DNA from: Rhizobium sp. L51/94
GTDB taxonomy: Bacteria > Pseudomonadota > Alphaproteobacteria > Rhizobiales > Rhizobiaceae
Assembly: GCF_019355555.1 (NCBI RefSeq)
Contig: NZ_CP072142.1
Coordinates: 372,001-436,000 of the forward strand
Direction of reading: 5' to 3'
DNA: 64,000 nucleotides
Every line of letters begins with the position of its first letter. The stretch's first letter is position 1. Positions 15,292-23,767 of the stretch are shown piece after piece. The position numbers and the translations under genes are program-made. Below the pieces are notes generated by a model, which saw nothing but the letters and a program-made list of their open reading frames with translations, was not told the origin of the DNA and did not search any database.

Positions 15292-18200
15292 GCCCTCACC
15301 CAAGCACCTCCGGCAACCGCTTCAATCTGTCCAGATGGGCGATCACCCATAGCTCACTGGTGATTTTCCTGATGCTCGCGACGATCACAGGCGGCGTGTT
15401 GAGCTATCTGAAGCTGTCTCGTAACGAGGACCCTCCGTTTACCATCAAGACGATGGTCGTCAGCGCGAGCTGGCCCGGCGCGAACGTCGACGAAACTGTT
15501 AGTCTGCTGACCGACAAGCTTGAAAAGAAACTCTCCGAAACGCCACACCTCGATTATACGCAGAGCTATACGCGTCCCGGCCAAGCCGTGATCATGGTGA
15601 ACTTGCGCGACGACACCCCGCCCGCAGAGGTCGATGGAATCTGGTACACAGTTCGCAAGAAGGTGTCGGATATCTCATCGACATTACCGGAAGGCGTCTC
15701 CGGGCCTTTCTTCGACGACGAATTCGGCGACACCTATGGAAGCATCTATGCCTTCCATGGCGATGGATTTAGCCCAAGAGAACTGCGGGATCGCGTCGAG
15801 GCAATCCGCGAGGCAATTCTCTCGCTACCCAATATCGGCAAGGTAAATCTTCTCGGCACCCAGGAAGAACAGGTTCTGATCGAGTTCTCGCCGGGCAAGC
15901 TTGCCAGTCTCGGGATCGATCCGGCTGCCGCAATCGAAGCGATCCGCGCCCAAAACGCCGTCAGTCCCGCCGGATTGATCCAGACGACGGAAGAAAAGAT
16001 TTCTGTCCGGGTCAGCGGGGCTTTCGCTTCCGAGGACACTCTCAAGGACATGACGCTGAAGCTCGGCGGTCGCTATTTCAGGCTCGATTCGATAGCGACC
16101 ATCTCGAGACGCAGCGTTGACCCGCCCGCACCAACCGTGCGCGTCAACGGCAAGGAAGTGATCGCACTTGCGATTTCCATGGCGAAGGACGGCAACCTCC
16201 TGACCTTTGGCCAGGCCCTGAAAACGCAGATGAAAGCCATTGCCTCCCAGCTGCCAGCCGGCATCGAAATGAGCGAGGTCGCGGATCAGTCTACAGTGGT
16301 CGAGGATGCAGTCGACGGCTTCACGAAAGTCCTGGTCGAAGCGATCATTATCGTCCTTGCCGTTTCTTTTGTGTCGCTGGGCACAAGGGCCGGCCTGGTG
16401 GTGACGATCTCCATACCTCTCGTCCTGGCCCTGACATTTTTCGGTATGGAAATCGCCGGCGTCGGTCTTCAGCGGATCTCCTTGGGGGCTCTCATCATTG
16501 CCTTGGGTCTGCTGGTCGACGATGCCATGATCACCGTCGAAAGCATGGTCTCCTGCCTGGAGAATGGCAAGTCGCGCTCCGTTGCCGCGACATACGCCTA
16601 CGAGACAACCGCCTTCCCCATGCTGACCGGCACAGCGGTCATGATCGCCGGTTTCATTCCCGTCGGCTTTGCGGCGTCCAGTGCCGGAGAATATACATTC
16701 TCGCTGTTCATGGTGATCTTCATCGCACTGTCGTCGTCCTGGATCGTGGCGGTTCTCTTTTCGCCCCTTCTCGGCACGTGGATATTGCCGAAGGCACTGG
16801 CTCACTCTCACGGCGAAGCGGGCCGGATATCGACCCTCTATCGCAGGAGCGTGGCCTGGACGCTGCGGCATCGCTGGCTGACGATCATCTGCTCGCTTGT
16901 GGCATTCGGCCTGTCGGTTGCGGGCTTCGGTCGCCTCGAGCAGCAGTTCTTCCCGGCATCCGACAGGCCGGAGCTGTTAATTGGCCTGACCCTGCCCCAG
17001 AACGCGTCGCGGGCAGCAACAGAGATCCGCGCCAAGCAGTTGGAGGATGTTCTCGCCAAGGACCCGGACATCGATCACTACACCACCTATGTAGGATCGG
17101 GGTCTGTCCGCTTCTACCTTCCGATGGACCTTCAACTCGAAAACGACAACGTGACCGAAACCGTTGTGGTCGCCAAGAGCGTCGAGGCCAGGGACGCCGT
17201 CCGCCAGAGAATTGAAACTGCGCTGGACGACAAGTTCTCGGATCTGGTGACGCGCGTCTCGCCGCTCGAACTTGGGCCTCCCGTCGGTTGGCCTCTGAAA
17301 TTTCGGGTGTCCGGGCCCGATTATCAGCAGGTTCGCGTCCTGTCGGCAAGAGTCGCATCCATCATCGGCAGCAATCCGGATGCCTGCGACGTCAATATGA
17401 CCGCCGGAGAGCCGCAAAAGAGCGTGACCATTCTGGTGAACCAGACCGAGGCCCGGGCGCTCGGCATGAGTTCGGAATCGATCGCTAACCAGATCACAGC
17501 GATCTTTTCCGGATCGACCGTCACCACGATCCGCGACAGGAATAGGCTGGTGGATGTCGTCGTCAAGGGCACCGAGGCTGACCGCACGTCCGTTGCCGAG
17601 GTGAGCAATCTTGAGCTTCGTACCGGCGACGGAAGCCATGTGCCGCTTCGTCAGGTGGCGACCGTTGCCTACGGCATGGAAGACCCGATCATCTGGAGGC
17701 GGCAAGGCAAACCGATGATCATCGTGCAGTCGGACGTCCAGAATGGCGCCCTCGCCGCAACGGTCGCTGGAAAGGTCGACGAACAGCTCAACGCGCTGCG
17801 TCAGGATCTTCCCTTCGGCTACACCATCACCGCAGGCGGTATCACGGAAGAATCCGACAAGGGCAATTCCTCCATCTTCGCGGTCGTTCCCGTCATGATA
17901 TTCGTCATCGTCGCCCTCCTCATGATCCAATTGCAGAGTTTCACGCGCATGGCGCTTGCTCTCCTGATGGCTCCGTTCGGGCTTGTCGGTGTGGTTCTTG
18001 CGATGCTGCCGACCGGCACGCCAATGGGCTTTGTTGCGCAACTCGGTGTGATTGCCCTTGCCGGCATGATTATTCGCAACGCGGTCATCCTCATTCAGGA
18101 GATCGACCAGAATGTTGCGCGGGGACAACTGCCCGACGAGGCGATCATCGCGGCATCCCTCCACCGTGCACGACCGATCGTCCTGACAGCCTGCGCTGCC

Positions 18201-18392
18201 ATCCTTGGCATGATCCCGATCGCCTCCGAGATCTTCTGGGGCCCGATGGCCTCGGCGATCATCGGCGGGCTCGCGGTTGCCACGCTCCTGACCCTGACCC
18301 TCCTGCCCTCAGCGATGTCGCTTTTGCTTGCGGCAGAAGCCAGGCGGGCCGTTCCCGCGCGATCGCAGCAGAGCGCTGTAGACCTGGGTTGA
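15288..18392 (+). CDS. RND efflux pump inner-membrane transporter
   Basis: Proton-driven efflux transporter of 1034 aa, full length for the AcrB/HAE-1 class. It has a transmembrane helix near residues 20-45, two large periplasmic loops and 12 predicted spans. The central LGALIIALGLLVDDAMITVE carries the paired acidic residues of TM4 needed for proton relay, and the second half repeats it as LGVIALAGMIIRNAVILI. Starts ATGA-overlapping the adaptor gene. Substrates may be hydrophobic drugs, plant compounds or detergents; sequence alone does not say. No TolC-like partner is nearby, so it presumably uses a channel encoded elsewhere. Confidence 0.95.
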   Translation: MSPHPSTSGNRFNLSRWAITHSSLVIFLMLATITGGVLSYLKLSRNEDPPFTIKTMVVSASWPGANVDETVSLLTDKLEKKLSETPHLDYTQSYTRPGQAVIMVNLRDDTPPAEVDGIWYTVRKKVSDISSTLPEGVSGPFFDDEFGDTYGSIYAFHGDGFSPRELRDRVEAIREAILSLPNIGKVNLLGTQEEQVLIEFSPGKLASLGIDPAAAIEAIRAQNAVSPAGLIQTTEEKISVRVSGAFASEDTLKDMTLKLGGRYFRLDSIATISRRSVDPPAPTVRVNGKEVIALAISMAKDGNLLTFGQALKTQMKAIASQLPAGIEMSEVADQSTVVEDAVDGFTKVLVEAIIIVLAVSFVSLGTRAGLVVTISIPLVLALTFFGMEIAGVGLQRISLGALIIALGLLVDDAMITVESMVSCLENGKSRSVAATYAYETTAFPMLTGTAVMIAGFIPVGFAASSAGEYTFSLFMVIFIALSSSWIVAVLFSPLLGTWILPKALAHSHGEAGRISTLYRRSVAWTLRHRWLTIICSLVAFGLSVAGFGRLEQQFFPASDRPELLIGLTLPQNASRAATEIRAKQLEDVLAKDPDIDHYTTYVGSGSVRFYLPMDLQLENDNVTETVVVAKSVEARDAVRQRIETALDDKFSDLVTRVSPLELGPPVGWPLKFRVSGPDYQQVRVLSARVASIIGSNPDACDVNMTAGEPQKSVTILVNQTEARALGMSSESIANQITAIFSGSTVTTIRDRNRLVDVVVKGTEADRTSVAEVSNLELRTGDGSHVPLRQVATVAYGMEDPIIWRRQGKPMIIVQSDVQNGALAATVAGKVDEQLNALRQDLPFGYTITAGGITEESDKGNSSIFAVVPVMIFVIVALLMIQLQSFTRMALALLMAPFGLVGVVLAMLPTGTPMGFVAQLGVIALAGMIIRNAVILIQEIDQNVARGQLPDEAIIAASLHRARPIVLTACAAILGMIPIASEIFWGPMASAIIGGLAVATLLTLTLLPSAMSLLLAAEARRAVPARSQQSAVDLG

Positions 18393-18458
18393 CGGAGGCG
18401 AGCCGCAACGGCAACCCGATTCCACGACAATGTGTATCTCCCTGAAAATTGGACTTTA

Positions 18459-19322
18459 ATGGCTATGACGATCAAAGACTTGCGCCAGACCGTTTTCAAA
18501 ACCCATCTCGTCATCTGGAAGGCGGCCGGACTTTGTGTCGCGCTCAGTCTTGCAAGTTGCAGCTCGGTTCCGCTGACCGAGTCCGGGGCGCTGACGTCAT
18601 ACGGCAGTCTGGGAGCGAGCGAAGGGCGCTTTAGCAAGTCCCGCTCCTACGTAGATACACCAGCATTGCTGGCTGCGACTACAGTTGCAATTTCTTCGAC
18701 ACGCTTGTCGCCTCAGGCCTCCTCGAGCATTCACAATACTGGCGACGGGCGTCTGGTCTCCAATGCCCTTGATCGAGCGCTCTGCATCGGCCTCAGCGAT
18801 CGATACAACATCGTTGGTCCCGGCGAGCCCGCCGACATCACCGTCAAGGCCGTCATCACGGACATCGTGCCAACCGGCAAGTTCGCGGCCGGATTATCGA
18901 CGGCCGTCAGTCTGGGAAGCTCGGTCGTCCTGCCCGTTGGCGTGCCTCGCCTCCCCATTGGCCTTGGAGGACTAGCGGTGGAAGCGGAAGCCCTCGACAA
19001 GGACGGCATGCAGAGGGCAGCCATCGTTTGGTCCCGCGGCGCGAACTCGATCACCAATCAAGCGAGGGTCTCCGAAGTCGGAGACGCCTACGGCCTTGCC
19101 TCTGCCTTTGCCGGTCAATTCGCAGAAATGCTTGTGAAAGGAAAGAACACCTCTGGTTTACACGTGTCGCTCCCATCCCGGCAGAAATTGCGGTCACAAC
19201 TCGGTGGGGCACCAAAGAACGCTGCCTGTGAAGCTTACGGTCGTGCACCCGGTGTCTCCGGATTGGCCCTGAGCCTTCTTGGCACGCCACCATCCTGGAG
19301 CGATTCTGGCCCTAAGCTTTAG
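18459..19322 (+). CDS. DUF3313-type lipoprotein
   Basis: Probable outer-membrane lipoprotein of about 287 aa. The signal ends in a lipobox, LSLASC, about 30 residues after the start. The mature region has VDTPALLAATTVAISSTRLS and, later, ITDIVPTGKFAAGLSTAVSLGSSVVLPVGVPRLPIGLGGL, a glycine-rich hydrophobic block found in DUF3313 lipoproteins. The start is uncertain: GTG 18432, ATG 18459 and ATG 18465 are in frame. It lies 66 bp after the RND gene in the same direction and may be co-transcribed. Role unknown. Confidence 0.7.
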   Translation: MAMTIKDLRQTVFKTHLVIWKAAGLCVALSLASCSSVPLTESGALTSYGSLGASEGRFSKSRSYVDTPALLAATTVAISSTRLSPQASSSIHNTGDGRLVSNALDRALCIGLSDRYNIVGPGEPADITVKAVITDIVPTGKFAAGLSTAVSLGSSVVLPVGVPRLPIGLGGLAVEAEALDKDGMQRAAIVWSRGANSITNQARVSEVGDAYGLASAFAGQFAEMLVKGKNTSGLHVSLPSRQKLRSQLGGAPKNAACEAYGRAPGVSGLALSLLGTPPSWSDSGPKL

Positions 19323-19325
19323 CGC

Positions 19326-19859
19326 TTGGCCACGGCATCTTTCAAAGAGGCAGAGCCCTTTCCTGACGCGCTGCAGCCAAGCTGCGTCCCAATACCGAGA
19401 GCAGGACCATTGATATTTCAACCAGTTGATAAAAGGCAGCTACCTGAGACCTCGCCTCTTCCTTCGTTCGCGCCAACGTTCGATCTTGCAATCGTCGTTT
19501 CGCCGACCGACATCGATGAGCAGGGGCACGTCAACAATTCCATCTATCTTCAGTGGGTGCAGAAAGCCGTCCTCGGCTACTGGCACCACATCGCACCAAC
19601 CGATGCCCGGAGCGATCTGGTTTGGGTCGCACTAGCTCATCACATCCGATATAGAAAGCCGGTGCTCCTGGGCGATCCCATCCGTGCTTTGGTGACCGCG
19701 ACCCACGCGTCTGGACCTCGGGCATCCTTCACAACGCTGGTGAAGCGTCGCGATGAGCTTTGCGCGGAAATAGAAAGCTCCTGGTGCTGCATCGACGCCT
19801 CGACAAGGCGTCCCCATCGACTGGCAAGGGAAATCATAAGGGCCTTCCTGCCTGCGTGA
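19326..19859 (+). CDS. acyl-CoA thioesterase, hotdog fold (YbgC/FcbC-like)
   Basis: Up to 177 aa from TTG 19326; the conserved domain begins near residue 45, so a start nearer 19410 is possible. The hotdog core is clear: VVSPTDIDEQGHVNNSIYLQWVQKAVLGYW resembles the 4-hydroxybenzoyl-CoA thioesterase active-site helix, with the Asp/His/Asn motif D-x-x-G-H-V-N-N, followed by HHIRYRKPVLLGDPIRA. It should hydrolyse an acyl-CoA or acyl-ACP thioester in the cytosol. It starts 3 bp after the DUF3313 stop, so the two probably share a transcript, but the physiological acyl group is unknown. Confidence 0.82.
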   Translation: MATASFKEAEPFPDALQPSCVPIPRAGPLIFQPVDKRQLPETSPLPSFAPTFDLAIVVSPTDIDEQGHVNNSIYLQWVQKAVLGYWHHIAPTDARSDLVWVALAHHIRYRKPVLLGDPIRALVTATHASGPRASFTTLVKRRDELCAEIESSWCCIDASTRRPHRLAREIIRAFLPA

Positions 19860-20111
19860 CAGAGGGAGTAAATCTCACGACTGGCGTTATCAATCGAGCG
19901 ATCTGGCGCGGTCCGGCCAAGTTACCCCAAATCTTAAAGCGCGTTTTTTCAATTCCTTCGCTTTTCAAAGCAGTTACTTGGCCGTGACAACATTGGCGGC
20001 GGCCTCTGAGAGTGAACGCTGACTGAATAGTGTCTTCAGCTTCCATTCCAAAGCTGGCGTCTAGAAAAGGGGTGTTCAACCGCGGTCCTATCCGCCTGAG
20101 GAGACAAAGTC
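19860..20111. other. upstream region of the curli locus
   Basis: 252 bp with no credible ORF. It separates the thioesterase from the first curlin gene and presumably carries the curli promoter. A ribosome site GAGGAGAC ends it just before the curlin ATG. No operator was recognised. Confidence 0.4.
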
Positions 20112-20549
20112 ATGATCCGCACGTCTTTCATTGCAACCGCACTCGTCGCTCTCGTTGGTCTTACCGCCGCAGCCCCTGCCATGGCCAACGATGTGCGTAT
20201 CGAACAATATGGCTGGTCGAATTCTGCCGGTGGCGCGCAGGAAGGGTTCGAAAATAGGATCAGGACCTATCAGAACGGTGGCTACAACCGGATTGTCGGC
20301 CATCAATACGGTCGTCATAACCTTTCGGCTGTCGGTCAGGAGGGCAATGGCAATTACGGCGCCACCTATCAGAACGGTAACCGCAACGTAGCTGGTATTG
20401 GCCAGTTTGGCTCCAATCACACGACTATCCTTACCCAGGATGGCAACGGCAATATCGCAGCCGGCGTCCAGGTCGGTAGCGGCTGCAGCGCAAATGTCAG
20501 CCAGGGCGGCAACGGCAACGTCGCAGCCTTCGTCCAGACCTGCCCGTAA
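20112..20549 (+). CDS. curlin-repeat amyloid subunit
   Basis: Secreted protein of 145 aa with a Sec signal (cleavage after APAMA, about residue 25). The mature part is a string of degenerate curlin repeats about 11-12 residues long with spaced Q/G/N: NGGYNRIVGHQYG, EGNGNYGATYQNG, NRNVAGIGQFG, DGNGNIAAGVQVG, GGNGNVAAFVQTC. Such proteins form extracellular amyloid (curli) fibres. Two Cys residues near the C terminus are unusual for curlin. It is followed by csgH and a second curlin. It may be the major (CsgA-like) or minor (CsgB-like) subunit; the sequence does not decide. Confidence 0.88.
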   Translation: MIRTSFIATALVALVGLTAAAPAMANDVRIEQYGWSNSAGGAQEGFENRIRTYQNGGYNRIVGHQYGRHNLSAVGQEGNGNYGATYQNGNRNVAGIGQFGSNHTTILTQDGNGNIAAGVQVGSGCSANVSQGGNGNVAAFVQTCP

Positions 20550-20610
20550 GCTGCGGCTCGATGACGTCGAAGAGGTCAAGTTCGCAACCGCAGACAATAG
20601 GGAATGACCC

Positions 20611-21009
20611 ATGCCAAATAGCGTTGAATATCCGCGCCGTCTGATGACAATTCTTGCGCTGGCCCTGCTTCCCGTGACCGCCGTCGCGGCGATGATGACG
20701 GCTGGGCAACCTGACGCGGCGCAGCTTTGCCGCATCGAAGTATCGCCCGGAGCAGGTGTGGTGAAACTGGACGCGCGTGTCGACGTCGATAAGCATGTCA
20801 GCGGAACCTACACATTCCGTGTCGAGAAGACGGGGAACGGCGGTATCTCTACGACTAATCAGAGTGGCGATTTTGATGCGACAGTCGGACATCCGACAAT
20901 CCTCAGCTCCGTCTCCCTCGAAACTGGAGGCATCAAATACAAAGCCACATTGGATGTTCTGATCGGGGACAAGAGTTTCAGCTGCTCGAAACAGATCCCC
21001 GGCAGCTAA
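20611..21009 (+). CDS. csgH: CsgH-like periplasmic curli chaperone
   Basis: 132-aa exported protein with a hydrophobic signal (MTILALALLPVTAVAA). The mature part is a single small beta-sandwich with two conserved cysteines (CRIEV near residue 40, SFSCSKQ near 125) that should form a disulfide. Family members, the alphaproteobacterial counterpart of CsgC, hold curlin subunits soluble in the periplasm. The gene is 61 bp after the first curlin and ends in a strong terminator. The secretion genes csgG, csgE and csgF are not in this window. Confidence 0.85.
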   Translation: MPNSVEYPRRLMTILALALLPVTAVAAMMTAGQPDAAQLCRIEVSPGAGVVKLDARVDVDKHVSGTYTFRVEKTGNGGISTTNQSGDFDATVGHPTILSSVSLETGGIKYKATLDVLIGDKSFSCSKQIPGS

Positions 21010-21033
21010 AGGCTCAGCACTCTGCAATCCCTG

Positions 21034-21062
21034 AAAAAGGGCGCCGTTTTGGCGCCCTTTTT
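21034..21062 (+). terminator. rho-independent terminator after csgH
   Basis: Perfect 12-bp stem, AAAAAGGGCGCC (21034-21045) with GGCGCCCTTTTT (21051-21062) around a 5-base loop, and U-rich on the 3-prime arm. It separates the curlin-csgH unit from the second curlin gene, which is probably transcribed separately. Confidence 0.88.
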
Positions 21063-21178
21063 GCTTTCGACCAACACCACACCACTGAACGACAAGTGAA
21101 CGGGCAATTCCAATCTGGTTCAGCGACAGGATGCGAAAGTTGATCAACGGCCGAGGTAGCCGATGAATGGAGACGAGG

Positions 21179-21592
21179 ATGACCCGCAACGTGATTAAAA
21201 TCCTTACCGTCGCTCTTCTTGCTGGGAGCATCGGGCAAGTAGCCTTGTCTGTGCCAGCCTATGCCGGCGGCCAGATCTCTTTCAATCTCGCGCCGGACAA
21301 TGCTGAGGATAGCGGTCTTTTCTCAACAGGACTGCGCGTCTATTCGCTCTTCCGCGGCCTGAAAGGTGCTGACATCCGCCAGCTGGGCCGGGGGAATGTG
21401 GCTGGCATCGCTCAGGCGGGTCGCGGCAATCTTGGATTCATCCAGCAACACGGCAACGGTCATTCCGCAACCTTGCGGCAGAATGGCGACAACAACGCCT
21501 ACGGTATATTTCAATATGGGCGCAATGCTCGAACCGACGTGGTCCAGGACGGGAACAACGGCAGCGGTGCTACCTTTAGCTACGGCTGGTAA
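21179..21592 (+). CDS. second curlin-repeat protein
   Basis: About 137-141 aa; ATG 21167 or ATG 21179 (MTRNVIKI) are the options, the latter after a GGAG ribosome site. A Sec signal ends at VPAYAGG. The mature N terminus is a non-repeat segment of about 40 residues (GQISFNLAPDNAEDSGLFS), then curlin repeats: IRQLGRGNVAGIAQAG, RGNLGFIQQHG, NGHSATLRQNG, DNNAYGIFQYG, NARTDVVQDG. It ends in an aromatic-containing FSYGW. A separate unit from the first curlin gene because of the terminator between them. It is possibly the nucleator/minor subunit, inferred from the extra N-terminal segment. Confidence 0.86.
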   Translation: MTRNVIKILTVALLAGSIGQVALSVPAYAGGQISFNLAPDNAEDSGLFSTGLRVYSLFRGLKGADIRQLGRGNVAGIAQAGRGNLGFIQQHGNGHSATLRQNGDNNAYGIFQYGRNARTDVVQDGNNGSGATFSYGW

Positions 21593-21914
21593 CGCAGTTC
21601 ATCAATGTAAAGAGGTCGGTCGAGGTCGGTCATACGCGTCACCTTACTCAGGACAACGCGGCGCTTGCGTGCATCGGTCAGCAGGTCGATAGAAAGCCTG
21701 GTGCGCAAGGAGAACGGCGATGCGGCCACGCATACGTTGGCGACCGGGAACGACGCGGCATTTGCCGTTGACTAATTGCTGCGCTAAGAGAGCTGACACG
21801 CACAGAAAGCGCGCCGTTGTGTAACTTGAAGTTCGGATGCGGCTGGCACCAAAATGGGCTCACTCAATTGTCCAACTGGGCGCCTGATCCAGTCCAAACA
21901 ATTGAGGAAAGTGC
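21593..21914. other. intergenic stretch, no gene seen
   Basis: 322 bp between the second curlin and the MEKHLA-domain gene. It has no ORF with coding character and no hairpin followed by a T-run that I can identify. It must hold the promoter for the gene at 21915. Confidence 0.4.
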
Positions 21915-22376
21915 ATGCCATCAACCGACCGAATCGTCCTTGAACCCTGGTACGACAAAGCATTGTTTTATCTGTTGGTTGACAGTTACCGGCGCATTGT
22001 CGGCAAGGCGCTGGTGCCCGATGACAGCGATGCGCATTGGCTCTATCATCACGCCCCATTCGCTGTGGTCGCTCACAACACCGATCCAGATCCGCTCTTC
22101 ATCTATGCGAATATGTCAGCTCAACGTTGTTTTGAATATGACTGGCAAGAGTTTACGTCCTTACCATCCCGTCTTTCCGCCGAAGTTCCCAATCGTGCTG
22201 ACCGACAACTGCTTTTGGAGACAGTTGCACGCGACGGGCATGCTTCCGGGTACAGGGGCGCTCGGATAGCAAAGTCTGGGCGTCGCTTTTGGATCGAGGA
22301 TGGCTGTGTCTGGCAGTTGACCGAGCAAGACGGTCTGACGTACGGGCAAGCTGCAACATTTTCGATCACAGACTAG
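21915..22376 (+). CDS. MEKHLA-domain protein (PAS-like sensor)
   Basis: Soluble 153-aa protein. The order LLVDSYRRIVGK, LYHHAPFAVVAHNTDPDPLFIYANMSAQRCFEYDWQEFTSLPSRLSAE and YRGARIAKSGRRFWIEDGCVWQL matches the MEKHLA domain, a PAS-related module found alone in many bacteria. FIYAN...F corresponds to the PAS core. It has no output domain, so any signalling role would be through a partner. It stands alone between the curli locus and the hipA remnant. Confidence 0.82.
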   Translation: MPSTDRIVLEPWYDKALFYLLVDSYRRIVGKALVPDDSDAHWLYHHAPFAVVAHNTDPDPLFIYANMSAQRCFEYDWQEFTSLPSRLSAEVPNRADRQLLLETVARDGHASGYRGARIAKSGRRFWIEDGCVWQLTEQDGLTYGQAATFSITD

Positions 22377-22508
22377 GCGGTCTGCTAATTTACGCGCACG
22401 AAAGTGGGGCTGGTCGTTGAGCACCGCTCGCCCGGCGAACGCCTACGCCTGACGCCCTATCGCTTCCGTCTTTTCTGCTTATCGACGATCCTGTCGATCC
22501 AGCGCTGC

Positions 22509-23340
22509 TTATGCAGGTTCACGGTACAGCTCAGTCGAGGCGGCATGCCCATCAATCATATTGCGGACCTTGGCTGCTATCGGCAGGTGGCCTTTCTCCG
22601 CGTCCCACACTGCGCGGAAACGTTCGACTGTCTTGCGTGCGGTGTCGAGCACCAGCTTTTCGGACAATTCCACCTTGGCGGCGAGACGCGCCAGTTCGTC
22701 CATTGACAACGCGGCCATGTTCTTCGTCCTCGAGAAGTTTAGTGCCGCCGTATCCTCACCTTCGATATGGGTATCGTCGATAGCAGGTCGTAAGCGGGTG
22801 AAAGCGCCGGTGTTCGTCTGTCGGGATAGATCAGCGACCAGTTCTTCAGATGCATGTCGCCATTGCATATCAGCGTACTAAATACGAGCCGCCGTATGAA
22901 CTCGGCGACGAGATTCCCAGCATGCGCGTGATGCTGGGGTAATTGCCTTTGCTGTGCCTATCGTCGGGTTTTACGCCGAACACCTGTGCGAAATTCTCGA
23001 TATGGACCGGCCCGTGCGTTGTGCGATCAAAGCGCCTTATCGCCAGCGCCTACCCTTGCAACTCACTGAGACCTTGCGGTAGGCCGCTGACGGCTTCCAG
23101 ATCGACCAGCTGAATCTCGGGTACGTTCATCCCCGTCATACCGGCGATCGTCATCATCGCGAACTCGTTCTCGGGAACGCCGCTATATTGTTGCGACGGC
23201 AGTTCACGATCCATGAACCGCCAGCCCGTCAGCCGGTATGGTCAGGCCACCTGCCTTTCCCGTGTTCCAGAATCCCGAGAATTTCAGCTGCACGCCGGCC
23301 AGCGAAAACCGCAAGGCTGCCTAGAGAGGCTGCTCGCGAT
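22509..23340 (-). pseudogene. hipA: hipA-like toxin kinase, inactivated
   Basis: Minus-strand remnant of a HipA serine/threonine kinase. In order I can read FSLAGVQLKFS and GLTIPADG (about 23245-23320), PENEFAMMTIAGMTGMNVPEIQLVDL, then AIRRFDR and HIENFAQVFGVKPDD after an in-frame TAG. The catalytic NGDMHLKNWSLIYPD is in a shifted frame, and the C terminus EGEDTAALNFSRTKN...VELSEKLVLDTARKT is in the longest open piece (22509-22868). At least one stop and two frameshifts are present, so it cannot give an active toxin. No hipB antitoxin gene is visible upstream. Confidence 0.88.
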
Positions 23341-23767
23341 CGGCGAGCTCATCTCGTACCATGTCTGCGCGCGCGCAGTTGCCTGGCCGTCCCTCAAGGT
23401 GGCAACCGCATCTATATTTTCACCCCAACCGGCAGACGTAACGCATCCAATGTAAGCGTGATCGACGACGACGGAAGGAGGCTACAGAGGCCTCAACTGC
23501 AACGCTGAGTCGGTGGGTCGCATCTCGCGGGCCTGTTTTAGGGTCCTATAACGTAGATAAATGACCGAGTTTCACCTGAGCGCTGTAAATTATCTACAGG
23601 CACTAAGGCTATGAAAGATAACACCATTTGAGATTAACGCGAGTGATGTTAACGTCTCGTTACCCAAAATGCGGTTGCAGCACGTCCAGAATCGCTGCTT
23701 AGTGCAAGCATCGGAGCAACGCCATATTTCCGCTTGGCAACGCTATTTAGGATAATCGGCTTCTGAA
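23341..23767. promoter_or_regulatory. upstream region of repABC locus 2 with candidate operators
   Basis: 427 bp without a convincing gene; the left part may be further hipA debris. Near repA2 lie a 17-bp near-palindrome CTGTAAATTATCTACAG (23583-23599) and inverted arms GAGATTAAC (23630-23638) and GTTAACGTCTC (23648-23658). Either could be the RepA operator that autoregulates the repABC promoter. Assignment rests on symmetry and position. Confidence 0.4.

Noticed and set aside
16977..18164. 395-aa minus-strand ORF over the RND pump
   Set aside because: Antisense shadow with no domain; the RND frame is unambiguous.
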